Source of the DNA: Variovorax guangxiensis
GTDB lineage: Bacteria; Pseudomonadota; Gammaproteobacteria; Burkholderiales; Burkholderiaceae_C
DNA length: 64,000 bases
Assembly: GCF_003952165.1 (NCBI RefSeq)
Contig: NZ_RXFT01000001.1
Location: 310,001-374,000, forward strand
Direction: 5' to 3'
The notes under the pieces were generated by a model, which searched no databases, was not told the DNA's origin, and was given only the letters and a program-made list of their open reading frames with translations. This document shows positions 9,021-20,534 of this stretch, piece by piece. The translations under genes were made by a program, and so were the position numbers. Numbering within the stretch: position 1 is the first letter of the stretch; every line of letters starts with the position of its first letter.

Positions 9021-9965
9021 ATGGCTGCATCCCAGACGGACGACAAACCCCTTGCATCGCCCCTTGCGCCGGTCGCTCCGCTCGTCCAGCGCGTGAGCCG
9101 CTACGTGCTCGACCAGGCGCTGGCCGGCGGCTACGAGAGCGGCAGCCACCTCACCGAGGCCGAGCTCGCGAGCCGGCTCGGCATCTCGCGCACGCCGGTG
9201 CGCGCGGCGCTGCGCGTCCTGCACGAGCGGGCCTTGCTGGCCCACACGCCGAACCGCGGCTACACGCTGGTGGCCGACCGCCAGGCACTCGCCAAGGCCC
9301 GGCGCGAGATGCCCGAAGACGAGGAGAAGACGCTCTACTACCGCCTGCTGCGCGATCGCCTGGCCGGCAAGCTGCCCACGCGCGTCAACGAACTGGAACT
9401 GGCGCAGGCCTACGCCGTGCCGCGCCCGCTGCTGCGCACCGTGCTCACCACGCTGCTGCAGGACGGCGTGCTGCGCGGGCGCCACTACCAGCGCTGGGAG
9501 TTCACCGAGACGCTGGATTCGGTGGAAAGCGAGCGCGAGAGCTACCGGTTTCGCCTGACCGTCGAATGCGCCGGGCTGCGCGAGCCCGGCTTCAAGGTCG
9601 ACCTGCAACGGCTGCGCGCCTGCCGCGAGCGCCAGCAGGGGCTGCTCGCGCAGGCTTCACGCTATTCGTGGATGGATTTCTTCGAGGCCAACGCGCAGTT
9701 CCACGAACTGCTGGCCAGCGCCTCGGGCAACCGCTTCTTTCTCGATGCCGTGCAGCAGCAGAACCGGCTGCGGCGCATGTCCGACCTCTCGGACTACCCG
9801 CTGGTGAACATCGACCTGCTGCACAAGTCCTGCCACGAGCACCTGGAAATCCTCGACTCGGTGGAGCGTGGCGACCTCGAAGCCGCCGCCGGGCACATGC
9901 GCCGGCACCTCAGCCGCGCCAGCGACCTGGTCGAGCAGCGGGTGACGGGCGTGCTGGGCGACTGA
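9021..9965 (+). CDS. GntR-family transcriptional regulator (FCD type)
   Basis: This 314-residue regulator has an N-terminal winged helix (about 20-90) with LTEAELASRLGISRTPVRAALRVL, the classic GntR recognition helix. A second winged-helix-like stretch follows (about 105-165: TRVNELELAQAYAVPRPLLRTVL). The C-terminal part is a helical ligand-binding domain of the FCD type with FFEANAQFHELL and the HEHLEILDSVERGD ending. The duplicated DNA-binding-like segment makes it longer than the usual 220-250 residues. GGAGAA lies about 9 bases before the ATG. It diverges from the aminotransferase/ABC operon and probably represses it in response to the imported compound or a breakdown product. Confidence 0.88.
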   Translation: MAASQTDDKPLASPLAPVAPLVQRVSRYVLDQALAGGYESGSHLTEAELASRLGISRTPVRAALRVLHERALLAHTPNRGYTLVADRQALAKARREMPEDEEKTLYYRLLRDRLAGKLPTRVNELELAQAYAVPRPLLRTVLTTLLQDGVLRGRHYQRWEFTETLDSVESERESYRFRLTVECAGLREPGFKVDLQRLRACRERQQGLLAQASRYSWMDFFEANAQFHELLASASGNRFFLDAVQQQNRLRRMSDLSDYPLVNIDLLHKSCHEHLEILDSVERGDLEAAAGHMRRHLSRASDLVEQRVTGVLGD

Positions 9966-9966
9966 C

Positions 9967-10368
9967 TTACCCTGCGGCGTTCAGCTTGCGGCGCGGCGAG
10001 ATGTTCAACGTCCTGCAGAAGTCGTAGAAGGCTTCGAGCTGCAGCGACTTGTCGAACACCGCGTCCACCCCTGCGGAAAGCGCACCTTCGCGCACCTCGG
10101 AGGTGGCGTGGTTCATCAGCACCACCGTGCGCTGCGCCGGCGACTTGTGCTCCTGCAGATACTGCGCAACGGTGAGGCCGTTGCCTTCGGCCAGGAAGAT
10201 GTCGATGACCGCCGCGTCCCATTCCTGCGGGTTCTTCCTGAGCCAGTCGATGGCGTCGACCGATGTGGTGGCGGTGCCGATCACGTCGCAATCGGAAAAC
10301 TCCTGCAGGCCGTCGGTCAGCGTGGTGGCGATCAGGGGGTTGTCTTCTATCAGGTAGATGCGGGTCAT
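9967..10368 (-). CDS. Stand-alone receiver-domain response regulator
   Basis: This 133-residue protein is a single CheY-like receiver with no output domain. Visible phosphorylation residues are the acidic pair Glu8-Asp9 (LIEDN), the phospho-acceptor Asp56 (VIDIF) and the conserved Lys107 (FDKS). The Thr/Ser switch position is occupied by Asn86 (VVLMNH), so signalling by the usual T-loop mechanism may differ. The start at MTRIYLIEDN is chosen because the fold begins there. No cognate kinase lies nearby. Its stop codon comes right after the GntR gene, convergently. It may act through protein contacts or as a phosphate sink. Confidence 0.85.
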   Translation of the reverse strand: MTRIYLIEDNPLIATTLTDGLQEFSDCDVIGTATTSVDAIDWLRKNPQEWDAAVIDIFLAEGNGLTVAQYLQEHKSPAQRTVVLMNHATSEVREGALSAGVDAVFDKSLQLEAFYDFCRTLNISPRRKLNAAG

Positions 10369-10445
10369 TGTTCGCAGTCGGGGCTTCTCGTTCTGAGCGG
10401 TCTTCGTTCGTTCTCGTCGTCGTCGGCTTGTCTCGGGCCGATGCG

Positions 10446-10488
10446 GGCATTGTCCCTGCCGGGGCGGCGTGTCGAGTCGGACAATGCC
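10446..10488. promoter_or_regulatory. Perfect 10-bp inverted repeat in a divergent promoter
   Basis: GGCATTGTCC at 10446-10455 is repeated exactly as its reverse complement GGACAATGCC at 10479-10488, with 23 bases between. It lies in the 227-base gap between the receiver gene and the acetoacetate-decarboxylase-like gene. An operator is likely; the cognate factor is unknown. The AraC-family protein encoded just downstream is one candidate. Confidence 0.55.
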
Positions 10489-10595
10489 TTCATCTGCCGT
10501 AGAACCCTGCGCTGGAGGATCACTGGCGTACAAGACGCGTCGGCATGCGCAGCCATATCGTGGGGTCTTCATCAACAACCGCCCGCACGGTACGC

Positions 10596-11393
10596 ATGGC
10601 CACGCCGCAATCTTTTACGCCTCCTTTCACATCCTCCGGCCGCAGCGCGCTGGTGCAGGCGCCGCCCTGGCACTACGCGGGATGGCTCGTCAACGTGGCC
10701 TTCGAGTTCGATGCCGCGAACGGCGCCGTGCTGGTGCCGGCCGGACTGGGCACGGCCACCGGCAAGGGCTGCGTCCATTTCGCGGACTGGCAGTTCTGCG
10801 GCGACGACGGCCGCGAGCTGCTCGACCCGGTGTATGCGCAGTACCGCGAGACCATCGTGGTGCTCGAAATCGAGCAGAAGAAGCGCGGTGGCGGCGATGC
10901 GCCGCGCTCCTTCTATTGCCCGCTGATCTACGTCGATCAGGACGTCTCGCTTCTGCGCGGCTGGCTGCAGGGCTGGCCCAAGAAGATCGGGCAGACCTGG
11001 CTCACGCGCAGCATGCCGTTGATCCACCCGGCGGCCGCGCCGCTCGCGGCGGGAAGCCGGCTCGGTGCGAGTCTCAGCGTGAAGGAGCGGCGCCTGGTGG
11101 ACGCGACAGTCACACTGTCGGGCGAGCAGACCGGGCGGCTGGGTTTTCTTTCCGCGCCGACCGTGGGCGCCGTCGGCTGGCCCGACCTGACACAGCCAGG
11201 CATCGCGGCGGTGCCGCGCTACCTGCGCGCCGACATCATCGACCGCGTCGAGCCCGGCTGGACCGCCGGCAGCGCTACGCTGAAGTTCCACGAACATCCG
11301 GTCGAGGAACTGGCATCGCTCGGCCCCGTGGAGGCCAACGTCGCCAGCGCCGGCTGGATGGGCATCACCGTGCGCGGTGCGATCGCCGTGTGA
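10596..11393 (+). CDS. Acetoacetate decarboxylase family protein
   Basis: This 265-residue protein has the acetoacetate decarboxylase fold. The key segment GWPKKIGQTWL carries the adjacent lysines, the first of which would be the Schiff-base lysine in true decarboxylases (Lys115 in the clostridial enzyme). Upstream lies the family's EIEQKK...FYCPLIYVDQD strand region, with an acidic residue before the lysines. Many family members are not acetoacetate decarboxylases but aldolase-dehydratases or uncharacterised enzymes, so the reaction is uncertain. The ATG at 10596 is chosen; another in-frame start 51 bases upstream (10545) is possible. An AraC regulator gene follows after 28 bases, so they may be co-transcribed. 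Confidence 0.8.
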   Translation: MATPQSFTPPFTSSGRSALVQAPPWHYAGWLVNVAFEFDAANGAVLVPAGLGTATGKGCVHFADWQFCGDDGRELLDPVYAQYRETIVVLEIEQKKRGGGDAPRSFYCPLIYVDQDVSLLRGWLQGWPKKIGQTWLTRSMPLIHPAAAPLAAGSRLGASLSVKERRLVDATVTLSGEQTGRLGFLSAPTVGAVGWPDLTQPGIAAVPRYLRADIIDRVEPGWTAGSATLKFHEHPVEELASLGPVEANVASAGWMGITVRGAIAV

Positions 11394-11421
11394 CGCGGCC
11401 GGCCGCGCTACCCTTCGCGGG

Positions 11422-12249
11422 ATGACCCGCAACCCGCCCTCGAACCCGCCGGCTTCGCACGTGATCGGCCTGCCGATGGACGGCGGCGCGCAGATCGAGG
11501 CCTTGTTCGCGGCCGACCCCAAGGCGCGCTTCGAGCTGCACTGGCATGCGGAGTGGAGCGTTGGCGCCATCCTCGAAGGCCGCTGCGAATTCACCTGCGC
11601 CGGCGAGCGGCAGGTTGCGCAGTCGGGCGACATCGTGCTGATGGCGCCCTTCATGCTGCATACGGCCGGCGTCAGTGCGCAGGGCTTTCGCATGGTGATG
11701 CTCTACGTGCCGCACGCCTGGGCGAGCAGGCGCCTCGCGTGGCCGCCGGGCCTGCGAGGCACGCTGAGGCAGGGCGTGTGGCGCGACGAGGTCATGGCAG
11801 GCGAGCTGGCATCCGCTGCGCAGGCGCAAGACGGTGCGCAGGTCGGCCGCTTGCTGGAAGAGATTCTTCGCGCGCAGGCCGATGGCGAACTCGTGCCGGT
11901 CGAGCGCCACATGGGCGATGCGCGCGTGGAAGCCGTCTGCGAGGCGCTGGCGACGGAAGATGCCTGCCGCATCGATCCGGCCGGGCTGGCGCAGCGACTG
12001 GGCGTGTCGCGAGAGCATTTCCATCGTCTGTTCCGACTGGCCGTGGGCATGACGCCGGCCCACTACGCTCGGCTAGCGCGCATCGGCCGAGCCAGGGCGC
12101 TGCTGCGCGAGGGCCACGCGGCGGCCGAGGTTGCTGCGCAATGCGGCTTCACCGACCAGGCGCACTTCTCGCGCTGGTTCCGCCGCTGCTTCGGCGTGAC
12201 GCCGGGCAACTACATGGCCGGGCGGGAGCGGACGGAAAGGCGCGCGTGA
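11422..12249 (+). CDS. AraC-family transcriptional regulator
   Basis: This 275-residue protein has an N-terminal cupin sensor domain (about 20-110; FELHWHAEWSVGAILEG, then SGDIVLMAPFMLHT) and a C-terminal AraC helix-turn-helix pair (about 175-270). The second HTH ends with CGFTDQAHFSRWFRRCFGVTPGNY, the family signature. The N-terminal histidines (ELHWH, LHT) match the AraC_binding cupin and suggest small-molecule sensing. It follows the acetoacetate-decarboxylase-like gene by 28 bases and may regulate it. The start at 11422 is chosen because upstream residues look non-coding and overlap the previous gene. Confidence 0.88.
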   Translation: MTRNPPSNPPASHVIGLPMDGGAQIEALFAADPKARFELHWHAEWSVGAILEGRCEFTCAGERQVAQSGDIVLMAPFMLHTAGVSAQGFRMVMLYVPHAWASRRLAWPPGLRGTLRQGVWRDEVMAGELASAAQAQDGAQVGRLLEEILRAQADGELVPVERHMGDARVEAVCEALATEDACRIDPAGLAQRLGVSREHFHRLFRLAVGMTPAHYARLARIGRARALLREGHAAAEVAAQCGFTDQAHFSRWFRRCFGVTPGNYMAGRERTERRA

Positions 12250-12321
12250 GAAACTAGCGGGCTTGCCAGCCCGGCCCGATCGAGGTCAGGGCACCGCTGC
12301 CAACCACAGGAATCCCGCGTT

Positions 12322-13299
12322 TTGGAAGAGAAGGTCGTCTCCGTTGCACCAATGATGGACTGGACCGACAGGCACTGTCGTTACCTCCATCGCCTGCTCT
12401 CGCGCCACGCGCTGCTCTACACCGAGATGGTGACGACCGGGGCGCTGATGCATGGCGACGTGCCGCGCCATCTGCGCTTCAACGCCGAGGAACACCCCGT
12501 TGCACTGCAACTCGGCGGCAGCGAGCCGGCCGACCTCGCGCACTGCGCGAAGCTCGGGGAGGAGTGGGGCTACGACGAGATCAACCTGAACTGCGGCTGC
12601 CCCAGCGAGCGGGTGCAGCGCGGTGCCTTCGGCGCCTGCCTCATGAACGAGCCGCAGTTGGTGGCCGATTGCGTGAAGGCGATGGTCGACGTGGTCGGCA
12701 TTCCGGTGACTGTCAAGCATCGCATCGGCATCGACAGGATCGAAAGCTACGAGTTCGTGCGCGACTTCGTCGGCAAGGTGAGCGAGGCCGGCTGCAACAC
12801 CTTCATCGTGCATGCGCGCAACGCCTGGCTGCAGGGGCTGAGCCCGAAGCAGAACCGCGAGATCCCGCCGCTGCGCTACGAGCTGGTGCACCGGCTGAAG
12901 CACGAGTTTCCCGATCTGCACATCGCCATCAACGGCGGCATCACGGTCGACGCGCAGGTGCACGAGCATCTGCGGCTGCTCGACGGCGTGATGGTGGGGC
13001 GCGAGGCGTATCACAACCCCTGGTGGCTGGCCGGATGGGACGCCGAGTTCTTCGGCGCCGGCGAGCAGACGCTGACGCGCGAGGAAGTCGAGTCGCTGAT
13101 GTGCGACTACATGGCCCGCGAGGCGGCCGAGCACGGCACGCACTGGTGGCCGATCGCGCGGCACATGCTGGGTTTGCGCAACGGTCTTCCGGGTGCGCGC
13201 CGCTGGCGGCAGGTCTGGAGCGACCATCGGCTCAAGACACTGCCCGCGCACGAAGTCATGGCGCTGGCGCGTGAGCCTGCCGCGGCGCAGGCAGCCTGA
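12322..13299 (+). CDS. dusA: tRNA-dihydrouridine(20/20a) synthase
   Basis: This flavoprotein reduces uridine 20/20a in the D-loop of tRNAs. The 325-residue sequence aligns through its length with E. coli DusA: VAPMMDWTDRHCRY at the start, then LYTEMVTTGAL, EEHPVALQLGGS, YDEINLNCGCPSERVQ with the catalytic Cys in FGACLM, INGGI and DGVMVGREAY for FMN phosphate binding, and RHMLGL. The start is a TTG at 12322. It is preferred over the ATG at 12352 because the conserved SVAPMMDWTD block begins upstream of that ATG. AGGA lies about 10 bases before the TTG. Confidence 0.95.
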   Translation: MEEKVVSVAPMMDWTDRHCRYLHRLLSRHALLYTEMVTTGALMHGDVPRHLRFNAEEHPVALQLGGSEPADLAHCAKLGEEWGYDEINLNCGCPSERVQRGAFGACLMNEPQLVADCVKAMVDVVGIPVTVKHRIGIDRIESYEFVRDFVGKVSEAGCNTFIVHARNAWLQGLSPKQNREIPPLRYELVHRLKHEFPDLHIAINGGITVDAQVHEHLRLLDGVMVGREAYHNPWWLAGWDAEFFGAGEQTLTREEVESLMCDYMAREAAEHGTHWWPIARHMLGLRNGLPGARRWRQVWSDHRLKTLPAHEVMALAREPAAAQAA

Positions 13300-13386
13300 A
13301 TCCGTAGCGCCGCGCGCGCTTCCGCCGGCACGGCATCGGGGGGCGAAATCGGCCTCCAGGCCTTTCCTGAAACGATGTTCCGAAAT

Positions 13387-13408
13387 CGCTACTTCACGAT
13401 AAGTGGCG
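13387..13408. promoter_or_regulatory. Near-perfect inverted repeat before the IclR gene
   Basis: CGCTACTT at 13387-13394 faces AAGTGGCG at 13401-13408, with six bases between and one mismatch in the arms. It lies 59 bases before the IclR start codon, where an autoregulatory operator would be expected. Confidence 0.4.
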
Positions 13409-13466
13409 CGTCAACCGTTTTTTGCTGAAAAATGAGGACATCAGGGACATAAAAAGGTTTGGATAC

Positions 13467-14252
13467 ATGAGTGACGCGATTGGCGGCAAAGAAGAAGTGA
13501 GCGCGCTCGCCAGAGGACTGGCTCTCCTGAGAGTCATCGGCATGGCATCGGCACCGATAGGCAATCGCGAACTGGCAGACACCACCGGCATCCCCAAGGC
13601 CACGGTGTCCAGGCTCACCGCAACGCTGGTGAGTGCGGGGTATTTACGACAGTCTCAGGACAGCGAGCGCTTCAGCCTCGGCCCCGCGCTGCTCGACATG
13701 AGCAGCCGCTACCTGCGCCATTTCGACCTGCGCACAGTGGCGCGGCCGCATCTGGCGGCGCTTTCGGAGGCGGCGGGCGTGAGCGTGCACCTTGGCGTGC
13801 GCGACGAGCTCGACATGCTGGTCATCGATTCGCTGCGGCCGCGCTCGGTGGTCATCAGCTCCCGCATCGAGGTGGGCACGCGCATGACCATCGCGACCTC
13901 GGCCGCCGGGCGCGCCTACCTGGCGGCGCTGCCCGAGGCGGAGCAGTCCGAGCTGCTGGCGCAGATCCGGATCGAGAGCGGAGAAAGCTGGGGCGTCATC
14001 GAGCCGGGCCTGATCTCGAGCCTGGACGAGTACGGCGCGCTGGGCTACTGCGGCTCCTTTGGCGAATGGAATCCGCACATCCACGCCATCGGCTTCGCCC
14101 TGGAAGGCCCACGCGGCGAGCGTTATTCCGTGAGCTGCGGAGGCCCCGCCTACCTGCTGCCCAAGGAAACCATGGTGGGGCGCATAGCTCCGCTGCTGCT
14201 CGAAACCGCCCAGCGCCTGGCCAACGAAACCGGCACCCTCAGCCTGGATTGA
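13467..14252 (+). CDS. IclR-family transcriptional regulator
   Basis: This 261-residue protein has an N-terminal winged helix (about 8-70: NRELADTTGIPKATVSRLTATL) and a C-terminal IclR effector domain (about 85-255: HLAALSEAAGVSVHLGVRD, then IATSAAGRAYLA). The start at 13467 follows AAGG by about 8 bases. No obvious target operon is adjacent: the next gene is convergent and dusA upstream is housekeeping. It may regulate at a distance and itself. The DNA at its 5' end is less GC-rich than the flanks. Confidence 0.9.
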   Translation: MSDAIGGKEEVSALARGLALLRVIGMASAPIGNRELADTTGIPKATVSRLTATLVSAGYLRQSQDSERFSLGPALLDMSSRYLRHFDLRTVARPHLAALSEAAGVSVHLGVRDELDMLVIDSLRPRSVVISSRIEVGTRMTIATSAAGRAYLAALPEAEQSELLAQIRIESGESWGVIEPGLISSLDEYGALGYCGSFGEWNPHIHAIGFALEGPRGERYSVSCGGPAYLLPKETMVGRIAPLLLETAQRLANETGTLSLD

Positions 14253-14281
14253 CCTTATTCCCGCAGGGAGACAACGCGCCC

Positions 14282-14460
14282 GAGGATTCGCGAAATACCG
14301 CGGAGCCGGCTTTGCCCGGCCGCAGGTCTGGCTTCCTTTCCGGGGGATGCGAAGCGACCCGAGAATTCGCGGGATACCGCGGAACCGGCTTCGCCGGGCC
14401 GCAGGTATCGCCCCGTGAGGGGGTGGCGAAGCGACACGAAGTGCGCAAGCCTGGGGGCGG
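14282..14460. repeat. Tandem pair of a dispersed intergenic repeat
   Basis: Two copies lie head to tail with a 79-base period (from 14282 and from 14361), filling the gap between the convergent IclR and GntR genes. Each copy contains ATACCGCGG, then a CCGGC...GCCGG-type hairpin and GCAGGT. The second continues through a C-run/G-run segment into GCGACACGAAGTGCGC. The same block recurs at 25630-25718 and 47134-47218. It resembles REP-like intergenic elements and may act in transcription termination or mRNA 3'-end stability. Confidence 0.8.
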
Positions 14461-14462
14461 AC

Positions 14463-15104
14463 CTAGTTCGCCGCTTCCAGCCCGTTCTGGAAGTGCTCCC
14501 GCATCCGGGCCATGGCCGCTTCCGCGTCGCGCGCCTCGATGGCTGCCATCACCGAACGGTGCTCGGCCAGCGACTCACCGATGCGGCCGGCCTTCAGCAG
14601 CGAGTTGTGCCGGTTGAGCTTCATTACCTTGCGCAGGTCGGCCACCATCTGGTCGCGCCACTTGTTGTTGGCGATGGCCAGCAACTGCATGTGGAAGCGC
14701 TCGTTCACGGCGAAGAAGTGCTCTCGGTCTTCGGGCGAGGCCGCCGCCTCCAGCTCGGCGTGCAGCGCCTTCAGCTCGGCGCGCTGGGCGTCGGTGGCAC
14801 GCTCGGCCACCACGCCGGCGGCGTCGCTCTCCAGCAGCGAGAGCAGGTGGTAGACGTCAGCCAGGTCCTGCTCCGACACCTCGGTCACGTACGCGCCGCG
14901 CCGCACCTTCATCGTCACCAGGCCCTCGGCCGCCAGCACCTTCAGCGCCTCGCGCAACGGGGTGCGGCTGATGCCGTATTCCTCGGCCAGCTTGAGTTCG
15001 TCGATCCAGCTGCCGGGCTCCAGCTCGCGGCGAAAGATCCGCTGGCGCAGCAGTTCGGCGACCTCTTCGTAGAGGGCGCGGGGGGTGAGGGTGACGGCGG
15101 ACAT
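14463..15104 (-). CDS. GntR/FCD regulator, probable regulator of the propionate module
   Basis: This 213-residue protein has a GntR winged helix (about 8-75: WIDELKLAEEYGISRTPLREALKVLAAEGLV) and a C-terminal FCD ligand domain (about 85-205) with the family's acidic and histidine residues in HFFAVNERFHMQLLA and HRSVMAAIEARD. FCD domains typically bind small acids through a metal. The gene is transcribed away from the methylmalonyl-CoA mutase gene with 128 bases between, so it very likely controls that operon. The ligand is unknown; a C3-C4 acid or its CoA ester product is plausible. Confidence 0.9.
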   Translation of the reverse strand: MSAVTLTPRALYEEVAELLRQRIFRRELEPGSWIDELKLAEEYGISRTPLREALKVLAAEGLVTMKVRRGAYVTEVSEQDLADVYHLLSLLESDAAGVVAERATDAQRAELKALHAELEAAASPEDREHFFAVNERFHMQLLAIANNKWRDQMVADLRKVMKLNRHNSLLKAGRIGESLAEHRSVMAAIEARDAEAAMARMREHFQNGLEAAN

Positions 15105-15173
15105 GGGCCGGACTGTACTTCAAAAAAGGCGTTTGAATTAATAATTATGGATCGGTTAGACTCGCGGCCGGCT

Positions 15174-15187
15174 TGCAGATCCCTGCA
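15174..15187. promoter_or_regulatory. Short inverted repeat in the GntR/mutase divergent promoter
   Basis: TGCAG at 15174-15178 and CTGCA at 15183-15187 form a 5-bp inverted repeat with a four-base spacer, in the gap between the divergent GntR and mutase genes. A further TGCAA and two TGCGAA words lie between it and the mutase start. This is only a candidate operator. Confidence 0.3.
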
Positions 15188-15232
15188 GGCGAATTTGCGA
15201 ACACCCTGCAAGACTCTGCGAACGGCCCCTTC

Positions 15233-17395
<2,163 letters not shown>

Positions 17396-17406
17396 GGCAC
17401 GCCGTC

Positions 17407-17880
17407 GTGAGCGATCTCTTGTCGCGGCTGTCGCTGCAGCCGGTGGATTCCAGCGATTTCGAGGCCATGCTGGCCCTGCGCATCGACGCGATGCGCCCTA
17501 GCCTGGAGCGCGTGGGCCGCTTCGACGTTGCCCGCTCGCGCGAGCGCCTGAGCGCGGGCTTCGTGGTGCCCTACATGCATCACATAGTGCTCGACGGCGA
17601 CCAGCGCATCGGCTTCGTCACGCTCAAGCCCGAGGACAGCGACGCGCTGCGCCTCGACCATCTCTACCTGCGCACCGGCTTCCAGGGCCTGGGCATCGGC
17701 GAATGGGTGCTCGAATGGGCCAAGTCGCAGGCGCGCGAGCAGCGGCTGGACATCAAGCTCACCGCGCTCGTGAAGAGCGACGCCAACCGCTTCTACCTGC
17801 GCCACGGCTTCGTGCTCGAAGGCGGCGAGGGCGTCGACCTGCACTACCGCTGGCGCGTGGCGTCGGAGGCTGCGTGCTGA
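17407..17880 (+). CDS. GNAT-family N-acetyltransferase inside the mutase operon
   Basis: This 157-residue protein shows the GNAT fold: a central strand [23 protein letters not shown], then the acetyl-CoA pyrophosphate loop in [15 protein letters not shown], and the C-terminal [17 protein letters not shown] typical of motif B. The target is unknown. It starts with GTG 11 bases after the mutase stop, and its end overlaps the start of the meaB gene by seven bases, so it is translated with them. A role in acylating or detoxifying something linked to propionyl/methylmalonyl metabolism is possible, but this is inference from position only. Confidence 0.8.
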   Translation: MSDLLSRLSLQPVDSSDFEAMLALRIDAMRPSLERVGRFDVARSRERLSAGFVVPYMHHIVLDGDQRIGFVTLKPEDSDALRLDHLYLRTGFQGLGIGEWVLEWAKSQAREQRLDIKLTALVKSDANRFYLRHGFVLEGGEGVDLHYRWRVASEAAC

Positions 17881-18926
17881 GCGACAAGGCGAAGGCTTTG
17901 GAGAACGCGATCGCCGGCACCGAAGGCATGCCGCAGCGGCGCGCCATCGCCAAGGCCATCACGCTGCTCGAATCGACGCGCGACGACCACCGCGCGCAGG
18001 CGGACGAGCTGCTCACGGCGCTGCTGCCACGCACGGGCAATTCGTTCCGCCTCGGCATCTCGGGCGTGCCGGGCGTCGGCAAGTCGACCTTCATCGAGAC
18101 GCTGGGCCTGCTGCTGATCGGCAAGGGGCATCGCGTGGCGGTGCTTACCATCGACCCGTCATCTACCGTTTCGGGCGGCTCCATCCTCGGCGACAAGACC
18201 CGCATGGAGCGTCTCTCGGTCAACGAGCGCGCCTACATCCGGCCCAGTCCGTCGAGCGGCACGCTGGGCGGCGTGGCGGAGAAGACGCGCGAGGCCATGC
18301 TGGTCTGCGAGGCCGCCGGCTACGACATCGTGATCGTCGAGACCGTCGGCGTGGGCCAGAGCGAAACGGCTGTCGCCGGCATGACCGACATGTTCGTGCT
18401 GCTGCAGCTGCCCAACGCGGGCGACGACCTGCAGGCCATCAAGAAGGGCGTGATGGAGCTGGCCGACCTCGTCGTCATCAACAAGGCCGACATCGACAAG
18501 GACGCCGCCACACGAGCGCAGGCGCAGATCACTTCGGCGCTGCGGCTCTTCGGCCACCAGGGCAACCCCGAGCACGCGCATGCCGCGCATGACGCCCACA
18601 GCGGCGCCGAAGTGCGCTTCTGGCTGCCCAAGGTGCTGCAGCTCAGCGCGCTGGCCAACACCGGCGTCGACGCCTTCTGGGAGGCCGTTACGCAGTTCAG
18701 GCAACTGCAGACCGCCAACGGCCGCCTCGCGAAGCGCCGCGAGAAGCAGGCCACCGCGTGGATGTGGGAGCGCATCGACGCCGGCCTCAAGCAGGCATTC
18801 AGGCATCACCCCCAGGTGCGCGAGTTGCTGCCGCAGCTCACGCAGCAGGTGGCGCAGGGCACCCTGCCGGCCTCCACGGCCGCGCGCAACCTGCTCGCCG
18901 CGGCCGCCATCGCGGCCAGGCCATGA
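17874..18926 (+). CDS. meaB: Methylmalonyl-CoA mutase G-protein chaperone MeaB
   Basis: This 350-residue GTPase loads and protects adenosylcobalamin in methylmalonyl-CoA mutase. It has a G1/P-loop GVPGVGKS (64-71), then the LTIDPSS segment, a G3-like [10 protein letters not shown], and the NKAD motif for guanine recognition. The C-terminal dimerisation part is normal. The GTG at 17874 gives a seven-base overlap with the GNAT gene; no better start is visible. Its position directly in the mutase operon supports the assignment over the older arginine-kinase (ArgK) name. Confidence 0.94.
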   Translation: MLSDKAKALENAIAGTEGMPQRRAIAKAITLLESTRDDHRAQADELLTALLPRTGNSFRLGISGVPGVGKSTFIETLGLLLIGKGHRVAVLTIDPSSTVSGGSILGDKTRMERLSVNERAYIRPSPSSGTLGGVAEKTREAMLVCEAAGYDIVIVETVGVGQSETAVAGMTDMFVLLQLPNAGDDLQAIKKGVMELADLVVINKADIDKDAATRAQAQITSALRLFGHQGNPEHAHAAHDAHSGAEVRFWLPKVLQLSALANTGVDAFWEAVTQFRQLQTANGRLAKRREKQATAWMWERIDAGLKQAFRHHPQVRELLPQLTQQVAQGTLPASTAARNLLAAAAIAARP

Positions 18927-18969
18927 AGACAAGACACGGAATCCAGGACCACAGCTTCGAAAGCACACC

Positions 18970-20514
<1,545 letters not shown>

Positions 20515-20534
20515 GCGAAACGGAGAAGAAGAAC

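Noticed and set aside
12352..13299. Alternative ATG start for dusA at 12352
   Set aside because: It would remove the conserved SVAP part of the N-terminal SVAPMMDWTD block, so the TTG at 12322 is preferred.
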